From Aggregicoccus sp. 17bor-14 (GTDB lineage Bacteria > Myxococcota > Myxococcia > Myxococcales > Myxococcaceae): a stretch of DNA of 64,000 nucleotides. Below are positions 17,742 through 25,031 of the stretch, piece by piece. A program made the translations under genes and the position numbers. A model generated the notes under the pieces. That model searched no databases. It saw nothing but the letters and a program-made list of their open reading frames with translations, and was not told the DNA's origin. Numbering within the stretch: position 1 is the first letter of the stretch; every line of letters starts with the position of its first letter. Location of the stretch: the NCBI RefSeq assembly GCF_009659535.1, contig NZ_VJZZ01000009.1, positions 119,793 through 183,792 on the forward strand, in the 5' to 3' direction.

Positions 17742-19587
17742 CAGCGCGGCGGCGCTCCTCGCGCTGGTGCTCGCCGTCGCAGGCAGCCTGGGCGTGGCCG
17801 GCCCCGCCTGGGCCGGGGCGCCCGAGTTCACGCAGCGCGTGGACCGCAGCGAGGTGGGCACCCAGGACACCTTCCGCCTCATCGTCGAGGCGGTGGACGC
17901 GCCGGACGACGCGCAGGTGCAGTTCCCGCCGCCCGAGGACTTCGAGGTGCTCAGCTCCTCGCAGAGCACGCAGCGCTCCATCCAGCTGTCCGGCAACGGC
18001 CCGCCCGTGCTGCAGGAGACCCGCCGCTACACGCTCATCCTGCGCGCCACGCGCTCGGGCACCCTGACCATCCCGCCCGCCACGCTCGTCGCGGGCGACC
18101 GCAGCTGGCGCACGCAGCCGGTGCGCATCCGCGTGCGCGAGGGCCACATCCCGGACCCGCGCGCCGCCGCCCAGTCCAACGATCCCTTCGCCGGCTTCCC
18201 CGGCTTCCCGCCGGACATGGACGAGGCCCTGCGCATGCCCGAGGTGCGCATCCCCCGCGGCGACTCGGACCTCTTCCTGCGCGCGAGCCTGGACAAGGAC
18301 GAGGTCTACGTGGGCGAGCAGACCACGCTCAGCCTCTACATCTTCAGCCGCGTGGACCTCTCCAGCGTGGACGCCGTGACGATGCCCAAGCTGGAGGGCT
18401 TCTGGAGCGAGGACGTGGAGAGCCCCTCGCAGCTCTCGGGCGAGCAGCGCATCGTGGACGGCGTGCCCTACCGGGCCTACCTGCTGCGCCGCCGCGCGCT
18501 GTTCCCGGTGAAGGCGGGCGAGCTCTCCATCTCCGCCGCCGAGGCGGACATCACCACCGGCTTCCTCTTCGCGGGCCACCGCGTGCACCGCGTCTCCAAC
18601 CCGCTCACGGTGAAGGTGAAGCCGCTGCCGCCGGGCGCCCCGCCGGGCATGCAGAGCGCGAACGTGGGCCAGTGGCGCCTCACCGTGGAGGCCAGCCCCA
18701 CGCGCGTGGAGCTGGGCCAGCCCGTCACCGTGCGCGTGACGCTCGAGGGCGTGGGCAACGTGAAGAACGTCACCCCGCCGCGCCTCACCGGCCCCGCCCC
18801 CCTGCGCATCTTCGACCCCACCACCACGGACCGCATGGCGCCCGGGCGCAACAGGGTGCAGGGCGTGCGCATGCACGAGTACCTGGTGATGCCGCAGCAG
18901 ACGGGCACCTTCACGCTGCCGGCGCTCGCCTTCCCCTTCTTCGACCCCAAGGCCCGCCGCTACGAGGTCAGCCGCACCGATCCCGTGCGCATCACCGTGG
19001 AGCCCGGGGCCGGGGGCGCGAGCAGCAGCACCCCCAGCGCGCCGCGGGCGGACGCGGACGGCGCGAAGAACGTGCTCACCGGCGGAGGGCTGCGCCCGCT
19101 GCGCCACCAGGCCACCTTCTCGGCCCCCTCCGCGCCCCTGTGGCTGCACCCGCTCTTCCTGCCCGCGGTGCTGGCCCCGCTCGTGCTGTGGCTGGGGGCG
19201 GCCCTGTTCGGGCTCGCGCGCGGGCGGCTGCGGGCCGCGGATGCCGGCGGCGCCTCGCAGCGCCAGGCCCGCGAGGCCCGCCGCCGCCTCGCCGCCGCGC
19301 AAGCGCTCGCAGGGGAGGGCGCTCCGGCGCAGGCCTTCTACACCGAGGTGGAGCGCGCGCTGCAGGGCTTCCTCGAGGCGCGCCTGCGCACCCCGGTGCT
19401 GGGCCTCACGCGCGAGGCGCTCGACGCGCAGCTCGCCCAGAGCGGTGTGGATGCCGAGCGCCGGGCCCGCGTGCGCTCGGTGCTGGACGCCTGTGACGCC
19501 GGGCGCTTCGCCCCGGGCGCCGAGCTCGCCGGCCGCGAGCGCGTGCTCTCGGACGCAGCCGCCGTGATGGAGGGATGGGACCGATGA
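17725..19587 (+). CDS. batD: BatD-like membrane protein
   Basis: 620 residues: signal peptide (cleavage near GPAWAGA), a long extracytoplasmic beta-rich region of several BatD repeats (EFTQRVDRSEVGTQDTFRL, IPRGDSDLFLRASLDKDEVYVGEQ, LTVEASPTRVELGQPVTV), a membrane segment at about 473-493, and a cytoplasmic helical domain (REARRRLAAAQALAGEGAPAQAFYTEV...). Such proteins accompany BatA/B in all complete Bat operons; biochemical role not settled. Stop overlaps the next ATG at 19584. Confidence 0.9.
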   Translation: MRRTGSSAAALLALVLAVAGSLGVAGPAWAGAPEFTQRVDRSEVGTQDTFRLIVEAVDAPDDAQVQFPPPEDFEVLSSSQSTQRSIQLSGNGPPVLQETRRYTLILRATRSGTLTIPPATLVAGDRSWRTQPVRIRVREGHIPDPRAAAQSNDPFAGFPGFPPDMDEALRMPEVRIPRGDSDLFLRASLDKDEVYVGEQTTLSLYIFSRVDLSSVDAVTMPKLEGFWSEDVESPSQLSGEQRIVDGVPYRAYLLRRRALFPVKAGELSISAAEADITTGFLFAGHRVHRVSNPLTVKVKPLPPGAPPGMQSANVGQWRLTVEASPTRVELGQPVTVRVTLEGVGNVKNVTPPRLTGPAPLRIFDPTTTDRMAPGRNRVQGVRMHEYLVMPQQTGTFTLPALAFPFFDPKARRYEVSRTDPVRITVEPGAGGASSSTPSAPRADADGAKNVLTGGGLRPLRHQATFSAPSAPLWLHPLFLPAVLAPLVLWLGAALFGLARGRLRAADAGGASQRQAREARRRLAAAQALAGEGAPAQAFYTEVERALQGFLEARLRTPVLGLTREALDAQLAQSGVDAERRARVRSVLDACDAGRFAPGAELAGRERVLSDAAAVMEGWDR

Positions 19588-20330
19588 GCGCCGCCGCCCT
19601 GCTGCTCGCCACCGTGCTCTCGCAGAGCTACTACACCCCTACCGAGGCCCAGGCCCTCTTCTCCCAGGCGAACGAGGCCTACTCGCGCGAGGACTACGCC
19701 TCCGCGCGAAGCGACTACGAGAAGCTGCTCGCGCACGGCTACGGCGGCGCGGACGTGCTCTACAACCTGGGCACCACCGCGCTCGCACAGGGGGACGTCG
19801 GACACGCCGTGCTCGCGCTCGAGCGCGCCGAGCGCGCGGGCGGCCGCAGCGACGACGTGGAGGCGCAGCTCGCGCTCGCCCGCTCGCGCCAGCTCGACAA
19901 GGTGGTGGGCTCCATGGCCGAGGATGACTTCCTGCCGCGCCTCGTGGCCGCCACGGACGGGCGGGCGGTGAGCATCATCTTCCTCTCCGCCTGGCTGCTG
20001 GGCTTCGCGCTCATCGCGCTCTACCGCGGGGTGCGCCCGCGCAGCCGCACCGCCGTCGCGCTCGCCGCGGCCGTGGTGCTGCTCGCGGCGGTGCCCGCGG
20101 GGCTGCTGCTTGCCGCGCACGCCTGGGTGCACCACGGCGTGCGCGAGGCCGTGGTGCTCGCCCCCACGTTGCAGGCGCGAGTCCTCCCCCAGCCCCAGGC
20201 CCGCGTCGCCTTCGAGGTGCACGCCGGGCTCAAGGTGCGGCTGCTGCAGCGCGCAGGCAGCTACGTGCAGCTGCGCCTGCCCAACGGGCTCGAGGGCTGG
20301 GCGCCGGTGGATGGGGTGGAGGCGCTGTAG
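19584..20330 (+). CDS. BatE-like TPR and SH3-domain membrane protein
   Basis: 248 residues from ATG 19584 (an ATGA overlap with batD; ATG 19575 is the alternative). TPR region (about 20-95, YSREDYASARSDYEKLLAHGYGGADVLYNLGTTAL), two membrane segments (about 130-185), and a C-terminal bacterial SH3 domain (VVLAPTLQARVLPQPQARVAFEVHAGLKVRLL...GWAPVDGVEAL). This closes the Bat operon. The SH3 part suggests contact with cell wall or with a partner protein. Confidence 0.88.
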   Translation: MSAAALLLATVLSQSYYTPTEAQALFSQANEAYSREDYASARSDYEKLLAHGYGGADVLYNLGTTALAQGDVGHAVLALERAERAGGRSDDVEAQLALARSRQLDKVVGSMAEDDFLPRLVAATDGRAVSIIFLSAWLLGFALIALYRGVRPRSRTAVALAAAVVLLAAVPAGLLLAAHAWVHHGVREAVVLAPTLQARVLPQPQARVAFEVHAGLKVRLLQRAGSYVQLRLPNGLEGWAPVDGVEAL

Positions 20331-20451
20331 GGCCGCTCCCAGCGGAATGGCCGCGGATGGCCACTGAGGAACACTGCGGCCCGCGCACCGGGCGGCGCGG
20401 GATGATCCGCGAGGCGGGAAGTGGCCTAAGCTCCGCCGCCGGAGTCCCGCC

Positions 20452-20829
20452 CTGAGCCCCCAGCCCTTCCACATCCTCCTCGTCGAGGACGAGCCCGTCA
20501 TCCAGGAGCTGGTGCGCTCGCTCTTGAGCGAGGAGCCGGTGGAGGTGAGCTGCGCGGGCAACGGCGTCGAGGGGCTGAAGCTGGCGCGCTCGCACCCCTT
20601 CCAGCTCATCCTGCTGGACGTCGTCCTGCCGCAGCTGGACGGCATCTCGGTGTGCCGCATCCTCAAGAGCGAGCCCGCCACCGCGCGCATCCCGCTCTAC
20701 ATGCTCACCGGCACGACCAAGCGCTCGGACGTGGAGAGCGCCACGCGCGCCGGGGCGGACGGCTACATCCACAAGCCCTTCCGCGGCGCCGAGCTCACGG
20801 ACCTCATCTCCCGGCTGCGCGGGGCGTAG
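20452..20829 (+). CDS. Single-domain response regulator, probable CTG start
   Basis: Receiver domain of 125 residues: acidic pair E12-D13 (ILLVEDEP), phospho-acceptor D56 (ILLDVVLPQ), T86 (YMLTGT) and K108 (YIHKPF). The domain needs the sequence before the first GTG (20512), which would cut off strand 1 and the acidic pair. Reading upstream in frame to about 20401 there is no ATG, GTG or TTG, but CTG 20452 lies 7 bases after GGAG (20441-20444). I therefore call a CTG start. No output domain. The gene stands alone; its kinase is not evident. Confidence 0.82.
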   Translation: MSPQPFHILLVEDEPVIQELVRSLLSEEPVEVSCAGNGVEGLKLARSHPFQLILLDVVLPQLDGISVCRILKSEPATARIPLYMLTGTTKRSDVESATRAGADGYIHKPFRGAELTDLISRLRGA

Positions 20830-21150
20830 TCAGGGCAGGCGCGGGTTGACGTAGCGCGCCAGGCAGATCATCTCGTCCCAGTCCAGCATGTCGAACTCGA
20901 GCGCCACCCCGCGCGCCTCGCGGCGGCGGATGCGGCAGCGCGTGACGATCTCCTCGCCGCCCGGCAGGGGCAGGGTGACGGTGAGGCGCTCCTCGGCGTC
21001 GCCCGGGTGCGCGAGCAGGAACAGGCCCGCCATCGAGAGGTCGCGCGCCTTGGCCACCACGCTGCGCCCGTTCACGTGGACCTGCACCATGAAGTTGGCC
21101 TCGACCCGGGGGTGGAAGCGCTCGGCTGTGGCTGTGGCGACGACGCTCAT
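20830..21150 (-). CDS. PilZ-domain protein (c-di-GMP binding)
   Basis: 106 residues, one PilZ domain with both ligand motifs: RxxxR (RFHPR, about 11-15) and DxSxxG (DLSMAG, about 38-43), followed by RCRIRRREARGVALEF. Probably a c-di-GMP-responsive adaptor for motility or another envelope function. Transcribed towards the receiver gene (convergent, no gap) and divergent from the patatin gene. Confidence 0.88.
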   Translation of the reverse strand: MSVVATATAERFHPRVEANFMVQVHVNGRSVVAKARDLSMAGLFLLAHPGDAEERLTVTLPLPGGEEIVTRCRIRRREARGVALEFDMLDWDEMICLARYVNPRLP

Positions 21151-21268
21151 GCAGGGCTCCTCTGCAGCGACAGGGAGCTACAAGTCTGGATCGACCCGGC
21201 GGCCCCGCAACTTTTCGGCCCCGAGCGCGGCGCCCTGGGACGTGGTTTGATGCGGGTGAGGGGGCACC

Positions 21269-22576
21269 ATGACGGCAGCGTCTCCCAGGATCGCGCTCGT
21301 CCTCTCCGGAGGCGGCGCGCGCGGAGCCTACGAAGCGGGGGTGGTGCGCTACCTGCGCGAGGAGCTGCCCTCGGCGCTCTCCGGCCCTGCGCGCCTGGAC
21401 ATCGTCTGCGGCACCTCCGTGGGCGCCATCACCGCGTGCTTCCTCGCGGCCACCGCGCACGCGCCCGCCACGCAGGGCAAGCTGCTCTCGGAGCTGTGGA
21501 CGGGGCTCTCGCTCGAGGACGTGTACAAGGTGCGCGGCGAGGACCTCTGGACCCTCACGCGCAAGATGTGGCGCGCGGCCACCAACGAGCCCCTGCGCCC
21601 CGAGGGCTGGCGCCTCTACGACATCCTGCACCCCGAGTTCCTGGAGACGCTGGTGCGCGAGCGCACCGACTGGTCGCGCATCGGGCCCAACATCGCGCAG
21701 GGCCACCTCTCGGCGCTCGCCGTCACCGCCACCGAGGTCGCGAGCGGCCACAGCGTGGTGTTCGTGCAGCGCCAGGGCGGTGGGGTGCCTGCCTGGAGCC
21801 GCCAGGCGCTGAGCGAGGCGCGCGAGGCCGCCATCGGTCCCGAGCACGCGCTCGCCTCCGCCGCCATCCCGCTGCTGTTCCGCTCGGTGAAGCTGGGGGA
21901 CGAGTGGTTCTGTGACGGCTCGCTGCGCCAGAGCGTGCCCCTCTCGCCCGCGCTGCGCCTCGGCGCGGACAAGGTGCTGCTCATCTCGCTGCGCCACAGC
22001 CCCGGCACCCCGGTCGTCCGCAACCGCATCGCCACCTACCCGACGACCCCGCTGCTGATGGGCAAGGTGCTCAACGCCCTGATGCTGGACAGCACCGACT
22101 ACGATCTCGAGCGCCTGCGCCGCCTCAACCAGGTGCTCGAGGCTGGCCGGCTCACCTTCGGCGAGGACTTCCTGCCCCGCATGAACGAGACGGTGCAGCA
22201 GCTGCGCGGCCAGCCCTACCGCATCGTCGAGGACCTGGTGCTGCGCCCCTCGCGAGACCTCGCGTCGATCGCGGCCGCGCACGCGCGGCGGCGCCCGCTC
22301 ACGGACGAGGCCACCGCGTCCTTGCCCACCAAGCTGCTGCACCGCGTGGCGCGCAGCCAGCTCATCACCGAGGCGGACCTCGCGAGCTACCTGCTCTTCG
22401 ACGGCGCCTACGCCTCGGACCTCATCCAGCTGGGCATGGAGGACGCGCACGCCCAGCGCGAGGCCCTGGTGCGCTTCTTCACCGAGCGCGGCCCGTCCAG
22501 CCGCCGCACGCCCGCCGTCCGCCCCCGCGGACGCCGCCCGGGCCGTACCGGGCGCAACACGGCGCCAAGTCGCTGA
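21269..22576 (+). CDS. Patatin-like phospholipase
   Basis: 435-residue serine lipid acyl hydrolase. Glycine-rich oxyanion loop GGGARGAYEAGVVRYL (about 12-27), nucleophile elbow GTSVGA (about 51-56) and the dyad Asp in DGSLRQSVPL (about 215). A C-terminal region of about 180 residues is helical and ends in an Arg/Pro-rich tail (SSRRTPAVRPRGRRPG). No signal peptide. ATG 21269 is preceded by GAGGGGG. It lies 72 bases upstream of a type III secretion operon on the same strand; patatins are known type III effectors elsewhere (ExoU), so a role as substrate is possible but not shown. Confidence 0.88.
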   Translation: MTAASPRIALVLSGGGARGAYEAGVVRYLREELPSALSGPARLDIVCGTSVGAITACFLAATAHAPATQGKLLSELWTGLSLEDVYKVRGEDLWTLTRKMWRAATNEPLRPEGWRLYDILHPEFLETLVRERTDWSRIGPNIAQGHLSALAVTATEVASGHSVVFVQRQGGGVPAWSRQALSEAREAAIGPEHALASAAIPLLFRSVKLGDEWFCDGSLRQSVPLSPALRLGADKVLLISLRHSPGTPVVRNRIATYPTTPLLMGKVLNALMLDSTDYDLERLRRLNQVLEAGRLTFGEDFLPRMNETVQQLRGQPYRIVEDLVLRPSRDLASIAAAHARRRPLTDEATASLPTKLLHRVARSQLITEADLASYLLFDGAYASDLIQLGMEDAHAQREALVRFFTERGPSSRRTPAVRPRGRRPGRTGRNTAPSR

Positions 22577-22648
22577 AAGTGCTCGCCCCGGCCCCCTGGC
22601 ACGGGAGCTGAAGTCGTCCGGGTCCACCCCCTCCAGGAGGTTTGGACC

Positions 22649-23095
22649 ATGGCCGTAGACCCCGCCCGCCACATCGCCCCGCTCTCCATCAACGACACCA
22701 CCCCGCGGCAGACGCCGGACGACTCGTTCGGCACGACGCTGGCCCGCACGGCGCAGGCGGTCGGGCGGACCGGAGGTGACCTCGTCAACGGGCTCATCGG
22801 CACGCATATCGGCCTGACGGCCGCGGGCAACGGCGTCGCCGTGGCCACCAACACCGTCTCCCGGCTCACCGCGGGCACGGGCTCGACGCCGGGTTCGGGG
22901 CTGCCCGAGTCCGGCAGCTCCTGGGAGCTGCTGCAGGCGCAGACGCTGATGAACCAGGAGAACCAGCAGTTCAGCCTTCAGTACCTCAAGCTGCAGGACG
23001 ACATGCAGCGCGAGAGCCGCGAGCAGAATACGCTCTCGAACATCATGAAGGTGCGCCACGACTCCGCGAAGGCCGCGATCAACAACATCCGCTAG
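22649..23095 (+). CDS. Candidate type III needle-like protein (SctF position)
   Basis: 148 residues, no signal peptide. The first ~90 are Gly/Ser/Thr-rich and probably flexible; the last ~60 form one amphipathic helical region and end SNIMKVRHDSAKAAINNIR. From memory, needle protein PrgI ends SNTVKVFKDIDAAIIQNFR, which aligns without gaps. Followed by sctI and sctJ, the same order as prgI-prgJ-prgK. Strong AGGAGG, 8 bases before the ATG. A usual needle protein has about 80 residues, so the N-terminal extension is odd. It could instead be another exported early substrate. Confidence 0.55.
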   Translation: MAVDPARHIAPLSINDTTPRQTPDDSFGTTLARTAQAVGRTGGDLVNGLIGTHIGLTAAGNGVAVATNTVSRLTAGTGSTPGSGLPESGSSWELLQAQTLMNQENQQFSLQYLKLQDDMQRESREQNTLSNIMKVRHDSAKAAINNIR

Positions 23096-23107
23096 GAGCC
23101 GCCGGTC

Positions 23108-23581
23108 ATGGCCATCGACATGGTTGCCGCGGTCTCCGGGGCGCGCCCGTCGGCCGCTGCGGGCCCCGCCCGTGAGCCCTTCTCCGCGCTGATGAAGCAG
23201 GGCCCCCTCGCAGGTCCCCCCGTCGCTCCAGAGGGAGGGCTCCCGTCAGGAGCCCCCTCCGCAGCGCGCGCCGCGGCAGGTGCGCAGCAGGCTCGGGCGC
23301 AGGGCTGCGCAGCGCCGGGGGCGAGCGCCGTGGGCGCAGCACGCCCCCTGCAGCGCGAGGCCTCCGTCCAGGCGGCGCGGCTCGTGGACCGCGTGAGCCA
23401 GGCGCAGCAGCGCCTGGACCACATCCTCCGCCTGGCCGAATCGGGCAAGAGCTTCTCCGCGGTGGAACTGCTCGCCTTCCAGGCCCACGTGTACCGCGCC
23501 AGCCAGGAGCTCGATCTCGCCGGAAAGGTCGTCGAGAAGGCCACCGGCGGCGTGAAGCAGGTTCTCCAGACCCAGCTCTGA
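23108..23581 (+). CDS. sctI: Type III secretion inner rod protein SctI
   Basis: 157 residues. The C-terminal ~65 match the YscI/HrpB/PrgJ inner-rod family (SAVELLAFQAHVYRASQELDLAGKVVEKATGGVKQVLQTQL pattern, in which ELLAFQ, SQELDLA and ATGGVKQ are diagnostic). The N-terminal ~80 are low-complexity Ala/Gly/Pro and probably disordered. 12 bases after the needle-like gene and 12 before sctJ. The rod polymerises inside the basal body and takes part in substrate switching. Confidence 0.85.
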   Translation: MAIDMVAAVSGARPSAAAGPAREPFSALMKQGPLAGPPVAPEGGLPSGAPSAARAAAGAQQARAQGCAAPGASAVGAARPLQREASVQAARLVDRVSQAQQRLDHILRLAESGKSFSAVELLAFQAHVYRASQELDLAGKVVEKATGGVKQVLQTQL

Positions 23582-23593
23582 GGAGCACTCCCC

Positions 23594-24394
23594 ATGATCA
23601 TCCGCCGCATCCTTCCCCTCGTGCCGCTGCTGCTCGCCGCCGGCTGCCGGGACACCATCCAGCACCGGCTCGACGAGCGGCAGGCCAACGAGCTCCAGAC
23701 GGTGCTGCTCGAGCGCGGGCTGGACGCGCGCAAGGTCGCCGAGGCCGGCAAGAAGCCCACCTGGTCCATCGAAGTCCCGGACGCCCAGGCCTCCGATGCC
23801 GTGCGCATCCTCGCGGAGCTCGGCCTCCCGCGGGAGGAGCCGGAGGCCGGCTGCGACGTGTTCGGCACCGGCGGGCTCATCCGCACCCCGGTGGAGGAGC
23901 AGGTGTGCCGGCTCCAGGTCCTGGAGCGCGGGCTGGAGAAGACGCTGCAGGCGCTCGAGGGCGTGCTGGTGGCCCGCGTGCACCTGGTGGTGCCCGCTCC
24001 GCCCCGGCCCGGTCAGGCGGCGCTCCCCTCCAAGGCCTCGGTGCTGCTGCGGGTACAGCCCGGGCAGGCCGCGGCCCTTCGCGCCTCGCGCGATGCGCTC
24101 CGGGCACTCGTCGCGGGAGGTGTCGAGGGGCTGCCCGTGGAGGGTGTCTCCCTGATGGTGGACGAGGTCTCCACCCGGGTCGTGCCTCCCGCAGCGCGCG
24201 AGGCCTCGCCGCTGAGGCTGCGCCTGCTGCTCGCCGCGCTGGCGGTGGCCGTGAGCGGGCTCTCGGTGGCGCTGGTGCTGCTGGCGCTGCGGCTGCGCTC
24301 GCTGCGGGGGCACGCCGCGGGACCCGTCGCGGCCGCCCCCGTGCCCGCGCGCCCCGTGGTGAGCGGCACCGCATCGGGCCGGAAGGTGGCCTGA
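23594..24394 (+). CDS. sctJ: Type III secretion inner-membrane ring lipoprotein SctJ
   Basis: 266 residues, YscJ/HrcJ/PrgK family. Lipobox LLAAGC (Cys 18), first ring domain (LDERQANELQTVLLERGLDA, then VRILAELGLPRE), hinge, second ring domain (RVHLVVPAPPRP, SKASVLLRVQPGQ, VEGVSLMVDEVSTRVV) and a C-terminal membrane helix (about 211-237). Forms the inner-membrane ring of the injectisome. Starts at ATG 23594 with GAGGAG 7 bases upstream. Confidence 0.95.
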   Translation: MIIRRILPLVPLLLAAGCRDTIQHRLDERQANELQTVLLERGLDARKVAEAGKKPTWSIEVPDAQASDAVRILAELGLPREEPEAGCDVFGTGGLIRTPVEEQVCRLQVLERGLEKTLQALEGVLVARVHLVVPAPPRPGQAALPSKASVLLRVQPGQAAALRASRDALRALVAGGVEGLPVEGVSLMVDEVSTRVVPPAAREASPLRLRLLLAALAVAVSGLSVALVLLALRLRSLRGHAAGPVAAAPVPARPVVSGTASGRKVA

Positions 24395-24395
24395 G

Positions 24396-24911
24396 GTGGC
24401 ACCGCGCAGCCACGGCAGCCGCCAGGAACCCACCCGGGTGGAGTGGGTGCGCCGCCCCCCGGTGGACGCGCTCGGACTCGAGGCCCGCGGCTCCGCCCGC
24501 GAGCGCCTCGAGGAGGCGCGTCTCGTGCCCGCCGCGCTGGAGCCCGACCGCGTCGAGCGCATCGTGCTCGTGGCGCACACCTTCGCGCGCGACCGCGCGC
24601 CCGAGCTGCTGGCGGGCCTCTGTGCGCCGCAGGCGCGGGCGGCCCACGGAATGCTCCAGGCGCTCGCCCCGCAGGCCTCCGCGGGACGCCAGGCCCTGGT
24701 GGCGCAGGCCTTCGGCCCGGTGCCGGAGGCGCCCACGCGCCTGCGAAGGCTGATGGAGGAGGCCTCGGCGCCGATGCAGGCCGAGCTCCTGCGCCGCCTT
24801 CCGCCGTACTACCGCAGCCTCTTCCCGGCGGGTGCTCCTCCCCGGGCGGAATGCACCTGCCCCGCGATGGGGACACTCGCCGAGCGCCTCGTCCGGGAGG
24901 CCTCGCGCTGA
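24396..24911 (+). CDS. Unidentified type III operon protein in the SctK position
   Basis: 171 residues, GTG start one base after the sctJ stop. All-helical composition; no membrane segment. It has repeated (L)xxLxxxxA patterns (APELLAGLCAPQARAAHGML, APMQAELLRRLPPYYRSLFP). I recognise no family with confidence. Position directly after sctJ and before sctQ is where sctK/sctL lie in other systems; weak resemblance of the helix repeats to FliG/SctK-type scaffold proteins is a guess. A 120-base gap follows before sctQ. Confidence 0.6.
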   Translation: MAPRSHGSRQEPTRVEWVRRPPVDALGLEARGSARERLEEARLVPAALEPDRVERIVLVAHTFARDRAPELLAGLCAPQARAAHGMLQALAPQASAGRQALVAQAFGPVPEAPTRLRRLMEEASAPMQAELLRRLPPYYRSLFPAGAPPRAECTCPAMGTLAERLVREASR

Positions 24912-25031
24912 CCGGGACCCCGGGCATCCCGCCCCGCGCACCGGGCATCTCGCGCGGAGACGGCCCCGTGGCCGCAACCTCCTGAAAACACGGGAGTCGT
25001 GGCTGGCCGGGCGCTTGAAGAAGTGCCCGGC

